Shown: positions 41,181 through 49,861 of the stretch, in pieces
Layout: the number at the start of each line of letters is the position of its first letter
How positions within the stretch are numbered: position 1 is the stretch's first letter
Assembly: GCA_050331575.1 (NCBI GenBank)
Contig: JBHJGS010000028.1
Location: 1 to 60,363, forward strand
Source: JBHJGS01 sp050331575
Lineage (GTDB): Bacteria > Pseudomonadota > Alphaproteobacteria > Sphingomonadales > Rhodothalassiaceae
Reading direction: 5' to 3'
Length of the DNA stretch: 60,363 nt
Position numbers and translations under genes: made by a program
The notes under the pieces: model-generated
What the model was told of the DNA's origin: nothing
What the model saw: only the letters and a program-made list of their open reading frames with translations
The model's database searches: none

Positions 41181-43184
41181 ATGCGCCACCGTTCCGCCCC
41201 TTTGCCGCCACCCGCGGGCCGCGGTGCGGCACGGGTGCGGCTGCTTTTGTTCGTCGGCGTCTTTGCCGCGGTCCTGGTCGCTGGCTTGGCCTATGTCTTT
41301 GCCCGCTCACCCGTCTATGAAAGTCGGGCGGCGTTGCGCATCACGGTCGCGGGGCCGGCCAAGACCGGGCTGCCGCCGGCTCTGGCAGATACCGCGCTGG
41401 CCGAGCGCGCCGCACGCACCGAGGTGGCGGTGGAACATCATCAGCTGCTGAGCCATGACGTGCTGCAGGCCACCGCTCAGCGTCTGGACGAGACTGTTGA
41501 GAATCCTGAGACAGCCCCAGACCTGGCCACGCTGGCGCGCGCCATCTCAATTCAGCCGGATGCGCAATCCGACATTGTCACCTTGCGCGCCCGCGGCAGC
41601 GATCCCACGGTCCTGCCCCCAATTCTGGCGGCCTGGATCGGGGTTTATCGCGAGACCCAAACCGGCCAGCAGCGAGCGGACTTCGATGACACGGTGGCGA
41701 AGCTGCGCGGCCAGATGCAGACGCTTGAGACGCGGCTGGTGGCCAAGCGCGACGAAATCGAGGCCTTTCGCACCGACCATGACATTCTCTCCCTCCAACG
41801 CGACGAAAACCGGCTGGCCGCGCGCCTGAAGGGCCTGACCCAATCGCTGAACACCGCGCGGCAGGACGTGATCACTGCCGAGGGCGAGGTCGACAGCATC
41901 CGGGCCGCTTTAGAGGCTGGCCGTGTGGTGTTTACCAACCAGGACCGCGCCCGGCTGGCACAGCTGGAAGACAGGCTGCAGGAAGCCGAAGAGCGGGTCG
42001 CATCGCTGTTGAACCGCTTTACCCTGCGCTATATCGAATTGGATCCCGATCTCAGTGCCATCTTGCGGCGGCGCGACGAGCTGCGCGCCGATCTGGAAGA
42101 GGTGCAGTCCCGCGCCGGCGACACGGTCCTGGCTGCGGCCGAGCAGCAATTGGCCTCGGCCCGCGCGGCCCTGGCCCGCTTGCAGCGCGACTATGACGCC
42201 TCCAAGGCGCAAATCGCCGCGTTCACCAGCCGGTTTGAGGAATATGAGGAATTGCAGGCGGAGCTGCGCGAACTGGAAGCCGCCAATGCCGCGGCGCGCC
42301 AGGAGGCGCTGCGCCGCGATATCGACGCGGACCGCGGCATCACCCAAGTCAGTGTGTTGCAGGCACCATCGGTGCCGCTAGAGCCGATCGGCCCGCCCTA
42401 TGCCAGGGACGCCGCCATTGTCGGTGCGGCTGCGCTGTTGCTGGCTTTGCTGGCGGTGCTGCTCTATGATTTTTTCACCCGGCCCGCGCGCCGCGATACC
42501 GACGCTCTGCACGCGGAAATGCAGGCCAGTCTGTTGGGCGGGCTGTTCGCCAAGCTGGTGCCGCCCCGCGCCACCGGCCCGGACGGCCGCTTGATCGATG
42601 CCACGCCGCAGCCGCTGCCCGAAGCGTCCGCCCGCACAGCGATTGCGGGCCCGGAGGCGTTGCCGGCGCCTCTGGAGGAGGCTGACCTTTCGGGGATGCT
42701 GGCGCAGGCCGATGCCCAGACCCGGCTTCTGCTGGGCCTGTTGTTGAGCGGTTTTGCGCCGGAGCAGCTGGAGCGTTTGACCGTCGGGGCCTTGGGCCGG
42801 ACCGACCGGCCACAGCGCTTGCCCGAACCGGTCCGGGCCGCACTTCGGGCCCAAAGCGCAGCCTTATCCGACGATGCGTGCGTGTTTCAGCATCCGGACG
42901 GCACGCCATTGGACCTGGCCGATGTCAACGCCATGCTTGCCGCTGCCGCCCATGACGCCGGCTTGCCCGATCCTGACCGGGTCGATGCCGCGTTGGTTCT
43001 TCACAGCTATCGGGTTTATCTGGTGCGTCAGGGGTTGAAACTGGCGGAGCTGGACCGCCTGGCCGGCCCGCTGCCGCCACGCGAGCGCCTCGCCTACGCC
43101 GCCTTCGCTCCGCCAGGCCCGCAACGGCCCGCAAAGGCAATCGACCCGGTGCACCCAGCGCTAAAACAGACCCTGGCCGCTTAG
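41181..43184 (+). CDS. Wzz/GumC-like polysaccharide co-polymerase with tyrosine-recombinase-like C-terminal domain
   Basis: A 667-residue inner-membrane protein. Membrane spans lie at about 21-41 and 411-430. The periplasmic part between them has a Wzz-type N-terminal region and long coiled coils (about 170-225, 240-285 and 315-385), ending in VLQAPSVPLEPIGPP, the proline-rich stretch that precedes the second span in Wzz proteins. Cytoplasmic residues 430-667, where many relatives carry a tyrosine kinase, have no Walker motifs. Instead 510-645 parallels phage-type integrases: LLLGLLLSGFAPEQLERL resembles the Arg-I helix (TGLRxxEL, but Arg replaced by A526), H608-x-x-R611, G629 in LAG, and Y639 ten residues after that glycine. 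The first Arg is gone, so recombination is unlikely; a structural or DNA-sensing role is speculation. Confidence 0.75.
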   Translation: MRHRSAPLPPPAGRGAARVRLLLFVGVFAAVLVAGLAYVFARSPVYESRAALRITVAGPAKTGLPPALADTALAERAARTEVAVEHHQLLSHDVLQATAQRLDETVENPETAPDLATLARAISIQPDAQSDIVTLRARGSDPTVLPPILAAWIGVYRETQTGQQRADFDDTVAKLRGQMQTLETRLVAKRDEIEAFRTDHDILSLQRDENRLAARLKGLTQSLNTARQDVITAEGEVDSIRAALEAGRVVFTNQDRARLAQLEDRLQEAEERVASLLNRFTLRYIELDPDLSAILRRRDELRADLEEVQSRAGDTVLAAAEQQLASARAALARLQRDYDASKAQIAAFTSRFEEYEELQAELRELEAANAAARQEALRRDIDADRGITQVSVLQAPSVPLEPIGPPYARDAAIVGAAALLLALLAVLLYDFFTRPARRDTDALHAEMQASLLGGLFAKLVPPRATGPDGRLIDATPQPLPEASARTAIAGPEALPAPLEEADLSGMLAQADAQTRLLLGLLLSGFAPEQLERLTVGALGRTDRPQRLPEPVRAALRAQSAALSDDACVFQHPDGTPLDLADVNAMLAAAAHDAGLPDPDRVDAALVLHSYRVYLVRQGLKLAELDRLAGPLPPRERLAYAAFAPPGPQRPAKAIDPVHPALKQTLAA

Positions 43185-43335
43185 GGGGGTGTCGCCCCAT
43201 CTGAGCTTGCGTCCGAGCAGGAGCCCCAAAAACCGGGGGGCTGGCCGAGCACGCCGCCACCTTGTCATGGACGGTGGTGCGTGATAGGCGGCTGGCTTAT
43301 ATTCAAGGCGACCATTTTTATCGGGAGTAAGCCCC

Positions 43336-44472
43336 ATGTCCGTGCGGCCCTGGCGGGATATCGAGCGGCGGCAATGCCGGCAGATCATGGTCGGCGGCGT
43401 GCCCGTCGGCGGCGACGCGCCGATCACCGTGCAGTCGATGACCAACACGCTGACCCATGATGTCAAGGCGACCATGGAGCAGATCCGCCAGCTCGAAGAG
43501 GCCGGCGCCGATATCGTGCGCGTGTCCTGCCCGGATGAGGAAAGCTCTGCTGCGCTGAAAGAGATCACCCGCCAGGCCAAGGTGCCGATCGTGGCGGACA
43601 TCCACTTCCACTATAAGCGCGCGCTGGAAGCCGCCGACAATGGTGCCGCCTGCCTGCGCATCAATCCGGGCAATATCGGCTCGGCCGACCGGGTCCAGGA
43701 AGTGGTGCGCGCGGCCAAGGCCAATGGCTGTGCGATCCGCATCGGCGTGAATGCCGGCTCGCTGGAGCGGCACCTGTTGGACAAATATGCCGAGCCGTGT
43801 CCGGAGGCGATGATCGAAAGCGCCCTGGAACATGTCAAGCTGCTCGAAGACAATGATTTCTTCGAGACCAAGATTTCCTGCAAGGCCTCCGACGTGTTCT
43901 TGGCTGTGGCCGCCTATCAGGGCCTGGCCGAGGCGTGCGATTATCCGCTGCATCTGGGGATCACCGAGGCCGGCGCTCTGCGCGACGGCACGGTGAAAAG
44001 CGCCATCGGGCTGGGCATGCTGCTCTGGGCCGGCATCGGCGATACCGTGCGGGTGTCCTTGTCCGCGGACCCGGTGGAGGAGATCAAGGTCGGCTTCTCC
44101 ATGCTGAAGTCGCTGGGCCTGCGCCACCGCGGCGTGCGCATCATCTCCTGCCCGTCCTGCGCGCGTCAGGCCTTCCAGGTGATCAAGACGGTTGAGGTGC
44201 TGGAGGAGCGGTTGGCCCATATCTCCACGCCCATGTCCTTGTCGATCATCGGCTGCGTGGTGAACGGCCCGGGCGAGGCGCGGGAGACCGATATCGGCCT
44301 GACCGGCGGCGGCAATGGCAATCACATGGTCTATCTGTCCGGCGTCACCGACCATAAGGTGAAGGACGACAATCTTGTCGACCACATCGTCGAACTGGTC
44401 GAGAAAAAGGCCGAGGAAATTGAAGCGGATATGGCGCGCAAAAAGGCCGCCGATGCCGTCGCTGCGCAATAA
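43336..44472 (+). CDS. ispG: IspG, 4-hydroxy-3-methylbut-2-enyl-diphosphate synthase
   Basis: A 378-residue [4Fe-4S] enzyme of the non-mevalonate isoprenoid pathway, converting MEcPP to HMBPP. The TIM-barrel begins RRQCRQIMVGGVPVGGDAPITVQSMTNTLTHDV in pieces; the C-terminal cluster domain has SCPSCARQAF and IIGCVVNGPGEARE, giving three cysteine ligands plus the conserved Glu. GGGAGTAAGC lies before the ATG. It is a single-gene unit between the Wzz-like gene and the minus-strand SDR gene. Confidence 0.97.
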   Translation: MSVRPWRDIERRQCRQIMVGGVPVGGDAPITVQSMTNTLTHDVKATMEQIRQLEEAGADIVRVSCPDEESSAALKEITRQAKVPIVADIHFHYKRALEAADNGAACLRINPGNIGSADRVQEVVRAAKANGCAIRIGVNAGSLERHLLDKYAEPCPEAMIESALEHVKLLEDNDFFETKISCKASDVFLAVAAYQGLAEACDYPLHLGITEAGALRDGTVKSAIGLGMLLWAGIGDTVRVSLSADPVEEIKVGFSMLKSLGLRHRGVRIISCPSCARQAFQVIKTVEVLEERLAHISTPMSLSIIGCVVNGPGEARETDIGLTGGGNGNHMVYLSGVTDHKVKDDNLVDHIVELVEKKAEEIEADMARKKAADAVAAQ

Positions 44473-44553
44473 TCCGGGCGAGAGCGTCTCACCCACGATG
44501 CCGACGTCCCGCTGATCCGAGGCCCGTTCGGGATGACCCGGGCTGCTGCGTGA

Positions 44554-45294
44554 TCAATGAAAATAGCTGGCGCCATTGATATCGAAGGTGCCGCCGGTGG
44601 CGTGATCGACTTGGCCGGACAGCAGAAAGCAGATCAGCGCGCCCACCTGCTCCGGCGGGCAGGCGTCGCCGATCGGGATCTCCGCCACCGCCTCGGGCTT
44701 GTCAGCCAGGCGCGGCAGCACCCGTTCGGTCTTCACCCAGCCCGGTGCTACGATGAAGGCGCCGATCTTGTCCCGCGCATAGCCCTTGGCCAGAGAGCGG
44801 GTCAGCGCCACCACGGCCCCTTTGCTGGCGGCGTAGTGCATGGCATCGGGCATATCGCCGCGAAACGCCGCACGGCTGGCGATATTGACAATGCGCCCGC
44901 CGCCTGCCTCTGGAAACGCCAGCACCGCGTGGCGGCACAGATCCGCCACCGCACGCACATTCACCGCCCACGCGTGCTGCCAATCCTCGGCCCAGCCGGG
45001 GTCGGCCGGGCCGGAATAAGGCATCACCGCGGCGTTGTTGACCAGTCCGGTCAGCCCACCGGTCCACGCCATCGCCTGTTGCCACACCGCATCCACCGCC
45101 GCCGGTTCGGCAAGGTCGGCCCGCACGGCGTGGACCCGGTCCGCCCCGAAGCGGTCGCGCAGACCGGCCAGCGCGCCTTCGGCGGTGACATATTGGCCGA
45201 CGACTTGGGCGCCATGGTCCAGCGCCGCGGCGGCGGCCGCAGCCCCGATGCCGCGCGAGGCGCCGGTGATCAGCAGGCGCTGGCCCTCAAGCAT
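44554..45294 (-). CDS. Short-chain dehydrogenase/reductase
   Basis: A 246-residue classical SDR from the ATG at 45294, with GGGGAG 7 bases upstream. It has TGASRGIGAAAA (NAD(P)-binding), LVNNAAV, the catalytic Ser in NIASRAAF, Y-AAS-K and a C-terminal GGTFDINGASYFH. Asp/Arg residues after the second strand cannot settle NADH versus NADPH. It overlaps the VOC gene by 8 bases. FabG-like sequences are common; without a fatty-acid context I do not call it FabG. Confidence 0.88.
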   Translation of the reverse strand: MLEGQRLLITGASRGIGAAAAAAALDHGAQVVGQYVTAEGALAGLRDRFGADRVHAVRADLAEPAAVDAVWQQAMAWTGGLTGLVNNAAVMPYSGPADPGWAEDWQHAWAVNVRAVADLCRHAVLAFPEAGGGRIVNIASRAAFRGDMPDAMHYAASKGAVVALTRSLAKGYARDKIGAFIVAPGWVKTERVLPRLADKPEAVAEIPIGDACPPEQVGALICFLLSGQVDHATGGTFDINGASYFH

Positions 45295-45715
45295 GGTCGG
45301 GCTCCCCGGCATCGAACAGCCGCGCCTTATCCTTGAAGGTCTTGAATTCCAGGGCATTGCCGGCGGGATCGCGCACGAAGAAGGTGCCCTGCTCGCCGGC
45401 TTGGCCTTCAAAGCGGAGCTTCGGGGCGATCAGAAAGGCGATGCCGGCCGCGTCTAACCGGTCGGCCAGCGCCTGCCAGTCCGGCCGGTCCAACACCGCG
45501 CCGAAATGGCGCACGGGCACGGCATCGCCGTCGACCGCGTTGGTCGGGGCGGCTAGCGCGTCGGGGCTGAGATGGGCGGTGATCTGATGGCCGAAAAAGT
45601 CGAAATCGATCCAGCTGTCCGAGCGGCGGCCGACCCGGCAACCGAGCAGCCCGGCATAAAAGCGCTCAGCAGCGGCCAGATCGTCAACGGGAAAGGCGAG
45701 ATGAAAGGGCGGCAT
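45287..45715 (-). CDS. VOC (glyoxalase/dioxygenase-like) family protein
   Basis: A 142-residue two-module beta-alpha-beta-beta-beta protein: HLAFPVDDLAAAERFYAGLLGCRVGRRSD, FFGHQITAHLS, GAVLDRPDWQALADRLDAAGI and FFVRDPAGNALEFKTF. The metal ligands would be His near the N-terminus, His in the middle strand and the Glu of ALEFK. GGGAG precedes the ATG. Relatives hydrolyse or oxygenate small molecules; substrate is unknown. It is translated with the SDR. Confidence 0.88.
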   Translation of the reverse strand: MPPFHLAFPVDDLAAAERFYAGLLGCRVGRRSDSWIDFDFFGHQITAHLSPDALAAPTNAVDGDAVPVRHFGAVLDRPDWQALADRLDAAGIAFLIAPKLRFEGQAGEQGTFFVRDPAGNALEFKTFKDKARLFDAGEPDHA

Positions 45716-45916
45716 GGCGTGCTCCCGGCCATGGATGGGCGCGCCTTGTCTGACATGGCGCAGACGTGACCGGCAAGGCCGTGGCTCTGCTCTTGCGCGC
45801 CGCTGCAAAATCCAGCACAAGCCCGCTCTCCAATCACCGGCAATGGATGTTCGATGGTGCGCGGCTCGGCTTTGTCCGGGTCCTGATCCTGATGTGACGA
45901 CAGAAAGGGCGAGCTC

Positions 45917-46326
45917 ATGAGTGCCACCCCCCCGCAATTGACGATCGTTCCCGATGAGCCCGCCCTGGACCATTTCGTCCAGCAAGATGGCGTGGAATTC
46001 GCCGGGCGTCATGTCATCGCCGATTTCTGGGGCGCGCACCATCTGGACGATCTGGCCCTGGTGGAGCAGGCGCTGCGCCGCGCGGCGGAGGAAGCCGGCG
46101 CCACCGTCTTGTCGGTCGATCTGCATCATTTCACGCCGAACAATGGCGTGTCCGGTGTGGCGGTGCTGGCGGAAAGCCATATCTCCATCCACACCTGGCC
46201 AGAACGCGGCTTTGCCGCCCTGGACGTGTTCATGTGCGGCGACGCCAAGCCGATGGCCGCCATTCATGTGCTGCGCGAGGCGCTGGCGCCGGCGCAGGTG
46301 GCGGTGAATGAGCAAAAGCGCGGCGT

Positions 46327-46336
<10 letters not shown>
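45917..46336 (+). CDS. speD: S-adenosylmethionine decarboxylase proenzyme
   Basis: A 139-residue prokaryotic class-1B AdoMet decarboxylase that supplies decarboxylated SAM for spermidine. Self-cleavage at E86-S87 in AESHISIHTWPE yields the pyruvoyl group; HHFTPNNGVSG and C107 in DVFMCG complete the site. AAAGGGCGAG precedes the ATG. speE begins inside its last four codons, so the two are coupled. The N-terminus is slightly longer than that of Thermotoga SpeD (about 20 extra residues). Confidence 0.96.
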
Positions 46337-47169
<833 letters not shown>

Positions 47170-47198
47170 GCCCGTTCCCGCCGCTTACACTGCCATGC

Positions 47199-48443
47199 AT
47201 GCAGACAGTGCTGTTTCAAACTGAAGAGGCCGTGACCGAATCGGTCGAAGGCCTTCTGGGCCTGGTGGAATCCGTCGCCCAGCAGATCGCCTCCATGCCC
47301 TTGGAGCGCCTGATCCTCAACACCGTTTTGAGCGTTCTGGTGCTTCTGGTGATGATCTTCTTCCGCATGCTGGTTGGCCGGCTGGCCACGCCCGCGCCGC
47401 AGGAACAGCGCGAGGACGAAGAGGAGACGTCCGAGCCGCGGCCGCAAGAACAGCATATGAAGCGGCTGGGCCGGCTGATGAAGCGCGGCGCCACGGTCAT
47501 GGCCACGCTGGTCGGCGCCATGATCATCGCCAGCATCTGGGGGCTGACCTCGGCGGCCTGGGCCAGCGTGCGCGGGGCGATCCTGGGCAGTGCGATGAAT
47601 CTGGTGGTGATCCTGATCATCAGCTTCTTCGCCTGGCAGGCCGTGCCGCCGCTGCTTGACCTGATGCTGGTGCCATCTGAGCGCAATGGTCAGCGCGCCG
47701 CTCGCGCGTCCAGCCTGTCCACCCTGCTGGGCCGGATCGCGCGCTTCGTCATCGGCAGCCTGGCCTTCGTGCTGATCCTGGCCGAGATCGGCCTGGAGAT
47801 CGGCCCGCTCCTGGCTGGCGCGGGCATCATCGGCGTGGCCATCGGCTTCGGCGCGCAGTCCCTGGTGAAGGACTTTCTGACCGGCATCATGATCTTGGTT
47901 GAGGATATCGTCGCGGTCGGCGATGTCGCGGAATTGGGCGGGCATACCGGTCTGGTCGAGGCCATGGGCATGCGCACCGTGCAACTTCGCGACCTGGACG
48001 GCATTGTCCATACCGTGCCCTATTCGGAGGTCACCTCAGTGAAGAACTACACCAAGACCTTCTCTTACGCGCTGTTTCGCATTGGCGTGGCCTACGGCGA
48101 GGACATCGAGCGGGTCATCGACGTGATCAAGGACGAGGCGGCGGCCTTCCGCCGAGAACCGGACTTTCGCCGGCTGATCATCGAGGATTTGGAGATGTTC
48201 GGTTTGGACGACTTCGCCGACAGCCAGATCACCATCATGTTCCGCTTCAAGACCCGACCCTTGCAGCAATGGGGCGTCAAGCGCGCGTTCAATCTGCGTC
48301 TGAAGCGCCGCTTCGATGCCGAGGGTATTGAAATCCCGTTCCCGCATCGCACGCTGTATATCGGCGAGCAGGGCCAGCAGGGTGCCGCGCTGCGCACGCT
48401 GTTCGAGCAGAGCCAGGCGACCCGCGCCAAGGCGGCGGAATGA
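47199..48443 (+). CDS. MscS-family mechanosensitive channel
   Basis: A 414-residue membrane protein from the ATG at 47199 (a TTG at 47163 is in frame, and neither has a good ribosome site). Segments at about 30-52, 100-135 and 160-185 are membrane spans; the pore helix region LLAGAGIIGVAIGFGAQSLVKDFLTGIMILVEDIVAVGD is the MscS signature, followed by the beta domain (VEAMGMRTVQLRDLDGIVHTVPYSEV). Between spans 1 and 2 is an acidic loop (EDEEETSEPRPQEQ). It releases solutes on hypo-osmotic shock. The SAM-hydrolase-like gene overlaps its 3' end by 4 bases. Confidence 0.93.
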   Translation: MQTVLFQTEEAVTESVEGLLGLVESVAQQIASMPLERLILNTVLSVLVLLVMIFFRMLVGRLATPAPQEQREDEEETSEPRPQEQHMKRLGRLMKRGATVMATLVGAMIIASIWGLTSAAWASVRGAILGSAMNLVVILIISFFAWQAVPPLLDLMLVPSERNGQRAARASSLSTLLGRIARFVIGSLAFVLILAEIGLEIGPLLAGAGIIGVAIGFGAQSLVKDFLTGIMILVEDIVAVGDVAELGGHTGLVEAMGMRTVQLRDLDGIVHTVPYSEVTSVKNYTKTFSYALFRIGVAYGEDIERVIDVIKDEAAAFRREPDFRRLIIEDLEMFGLDDFADSQITIMFRFKTRPLQQWGVKRAFNLRLKRRFDAEGIEIPFPHRTLYIGEQGQQGAALRTLFEQSQATRAKAAE

Positions 48444-49168
48444 TCCTGCTGTTCACCGATTTCGGATTGAATGGCCCTTATGTCGGCCAGATGAAGGCCG
48501 CCATCGCGGCACGCGCGCCCGGCGTGCCGGTGATCGACCTGATGCACGACGCGCCGGCGTTTCAGCCCCAGCCCGCCGCCTATCTGCTGGCCGCGCTCAT
48601 ACCGTTCGTGCCCGCCGGCGCGATCCTTGTTGGCGTCGTTGATCCCGGCGTCGGCACCGACCGCGCGCCGGTTCTGGTCGAGGCCGATGGCCGCTGCTTC
48701 ATTGGCCCTGGTAATGGGCTGTTCGAGCTTGTTTGCCGCCGCGCCCGGCAGGTCACCACGCACCGCCTGGCCGTGCCCGACGGCCAGTCTTTGTCGGCCA
48801 GCTTTCATGGACGCGATCTGTTCGCGCCGGCCGCGGCGGAGCGGGCGGCGGGTCGGCCGGTGGCGACCGAACCGGTCCAGACGCGCCTGCCCGGAGCGGA
48901 CTGGCCGGAGGAATTGGACCGCGTGATCCACATCGATGCCTTCGGCAACTGCCTCACCGGCCGGCGTGCGGCGACCCTGGCGCCGGGCACCCAGCTCTAT
49001 GCGGCCGGACAGTCGCTGAAGCGCCGCCGCACCTTTGGCGAGGCACGCACCGCGGAGGCCTTCTGGTATGAGAACAGCCTGGGCCTGGCGGAACTGGCCG
49101 CCCGCGAAGCCTCCGCCGCGGCCTTGATGTCCCTGCGCGTCGGCGACCCGGTGCAGGTGCTGGCGTAA
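48440..49168 (+). CDS. SAM hydroxide adenosyltransferase (DUF62) family protein
   Basis: A 242-residue protein. LLFTDFGLNGPYVGQMKAAI, VGVVDPGVGTDR and SASFHGRDLFAPAAA are signatures of the DUF62/fluorinase-chlorinase superfamily, whose ordinary members hydrolyse SAM to adenosine and methionine. DRVIHIDAFGN in the C-terminal domain completes the SAM site. The halide-binding loop of true fluorinases is absent, so hydrolysis is the expected activity. It overlaps mscS by 4 bases (ATGA). Confidence 0.92.
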   Translation: MILLFTDFGLNGPYVGQMKAAIAARAPGVPVIDLMHDAPAFQPQPAAYLLAALIPFVPAGAILVGVVDPGVGTDRAPVLVEADGRCFIGPGNGLFELVCRRARQVTTHRLAVPDGQSLSASFHGRDLFAPAAAERAAGRPVATEPVQTRLPGADWPEELDRVIHIDAFGNCLTGRRAATLAPGTQLYAAGQSLKRRRTFGEARTAEAFWYENSLGLAELAAREASAAALMSLRVGDPVQVLA

Positions 49169-49238
49169 AACACCGCCCCCGCCCCGGCCATCCTCCCCCC
49201 CGCTCGTCCGCTCTTCCGTCACTCCCCATCCCCTCCAT

Positions 49239-49326
49239 CGTCACCCGCCGGCTTGACCGGCGGGCCCAACTGTCCAGCGACGGAGCGGCGGGACCATGGG
49301 TTCGCCGGTCGAGCCGGCAAATGACG
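49239..49326. repeat. 88-bp inverted-repeat element, copy 1
   Basis: First of three near-identical 88-bp elements starting CGTCACCCGCCGG and ending CCGGCAAATGACG, so the ends are imperfect inverted repeats. It contains two internal hairpins: CCCGCCGG-CTTGA-CCGGCGGG and TTCGCCGG-TCGAG-CCGGCaAA (one mismatch in this copy). Confidence 0.9.
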
Positions 49327-49381
49327 CGGTGGGGGCGGCAGGGAGCGCGTAGAACGGACGCCCGCCACCGCCCCGTTCCGT

Positions 49382-49469
49382 CGTCACCCGCCGGCTTGAC
49401 CGGCGGGTCTATCTGTCCAGCGACGGGGCGGTGGGAGCATGGGTTCGCCGGTCGAGCCGGCGAATGACG
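49382..49469. repeat. 88-bp inverted-repeat element, copy 2
   Basis: Second copy, 143 bases after the first. Both internal hairpins are perfect here (second stem TTCGCCGG/CCGGCGAA). It differs from copy 1 at only a few positions (GGTCTATC for GGCCCAAC, and T/C and G/C changes). The flanks (GGTGGGGGCGGCAGGGAGCGC downstream and CCCCGTTCCG upstream) are repeated as well, so the duplicated unit is about 140 bases. Confidence 0.9.
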
Positions 49470-49542
49470 CGGTGGGGGGCGGCAGGGAGCGCTTGGAACC
49501 AACCCCCGCCATCCCCGTTCCGCCGTCCCCGCCCCCCTCCAT

Positions 49543-49630
49543 CGTCACCCGCCGGCTTGGCCGGCGGGTCTATCTGTCCAGCGACGGGGCGGCGGGACTA
49601 TGGGTTCGCCGGTCGAGCTGGCGAATGACG
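49543..49630. repeat. 88-bp inverted-repeat element, copy 3
   Basis: Third copy, 161 bases after the second, with CTTGG for CTTGA in the first loop and GAGCTGG for GAGCCGG in the second stem. Spacers between copies are not of equal length and are partly shared, so this is not a CRISPR array. Similar GCCGG-rich intergenic repeats are widespread in alphaproteobacteria; the family cannot be named from memory. Confidence 0.9.
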
Positions 49631-49692
49631 GGGTGGGAGGCGGGGGGCGGGTGGATTGACCGGGTCGTGATCGTGGGCTGGCTTGACCTTTT

Positions 49693-49826
49693 GTGGCGCT
49701 TGCTCTATCGCCACCGACTTCCGATATCCGGAAATGACAGACCCTGCTTGCGCCCGAGGGTGCCCACCAGTCAGCGAGGTTTCGCCCACTGGTGCCGGTG
49801 GTGTTTGCGCGAGGGGGCAGGGTCTG
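49693..49826 (+). ncRNA. Self-complementary segment before ffh: candidate leader RNA
   Basis: CAGACCCTGC at 49738-49747 pairs perfectly with GCAGGGTCTG at 49817-49826. Between them CACCAGT pairs with ACTGGTG and encloses GCGA-GGTT-TCGC, giving a nested, rod-like fold. A separate stem GTGGCG/CGCCAC lies at 49693-49714. The 35 bases that follow lead to the ffh ribosome site. This may be a leader of the ffh mRNA, a small RNA, or part of a decayed element. The SRP-RNA core was looked for here and not found. Confidence 0.45.
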
Positions 49827-49861
49827 GCGAGGGGATCGGAAACCAAGCAGGTGGAACGGCG

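Noticed and set aside
41181..43184. Bacterial tyrosine kinase (BY-kinase) at the C-terminus of the Wzz-like protein
   Set aside because: No Walker A, A' or B motif and no tyrosine cluster at the end.
44554..45294. FabG assignment for the SDR
   Set aside because: Sequence alone does not separate FabG from other classical SDRs and there are no fatty-acid genes nearby.
48440..49168. Fluorinase or chlorinase
   Set aside because: Only the general DUF62 motifs are present; the halogenase-specific loop is absent, so SAM hydrolysis is the expected reaction.
49239..49630. CRISPR array
   Set aside because: Only three units of 88 bp with unequal, partly homologous spacers; no cas genes.
49738..49826. 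SRP (4.5S) RNA gene next to ffh
   Set aside because: The conserved core (GGTCAGG...GGAAG...AGCAGCC) is absent on both strands although the fold is rod-like.
49439..49861. 141-residue N-terminal extension of Ffh
   Set aside because: It would translate the repeat elements and the structured segment; the ATG at 49862 has a good ribosome site and the standard Ffh N-terminus.
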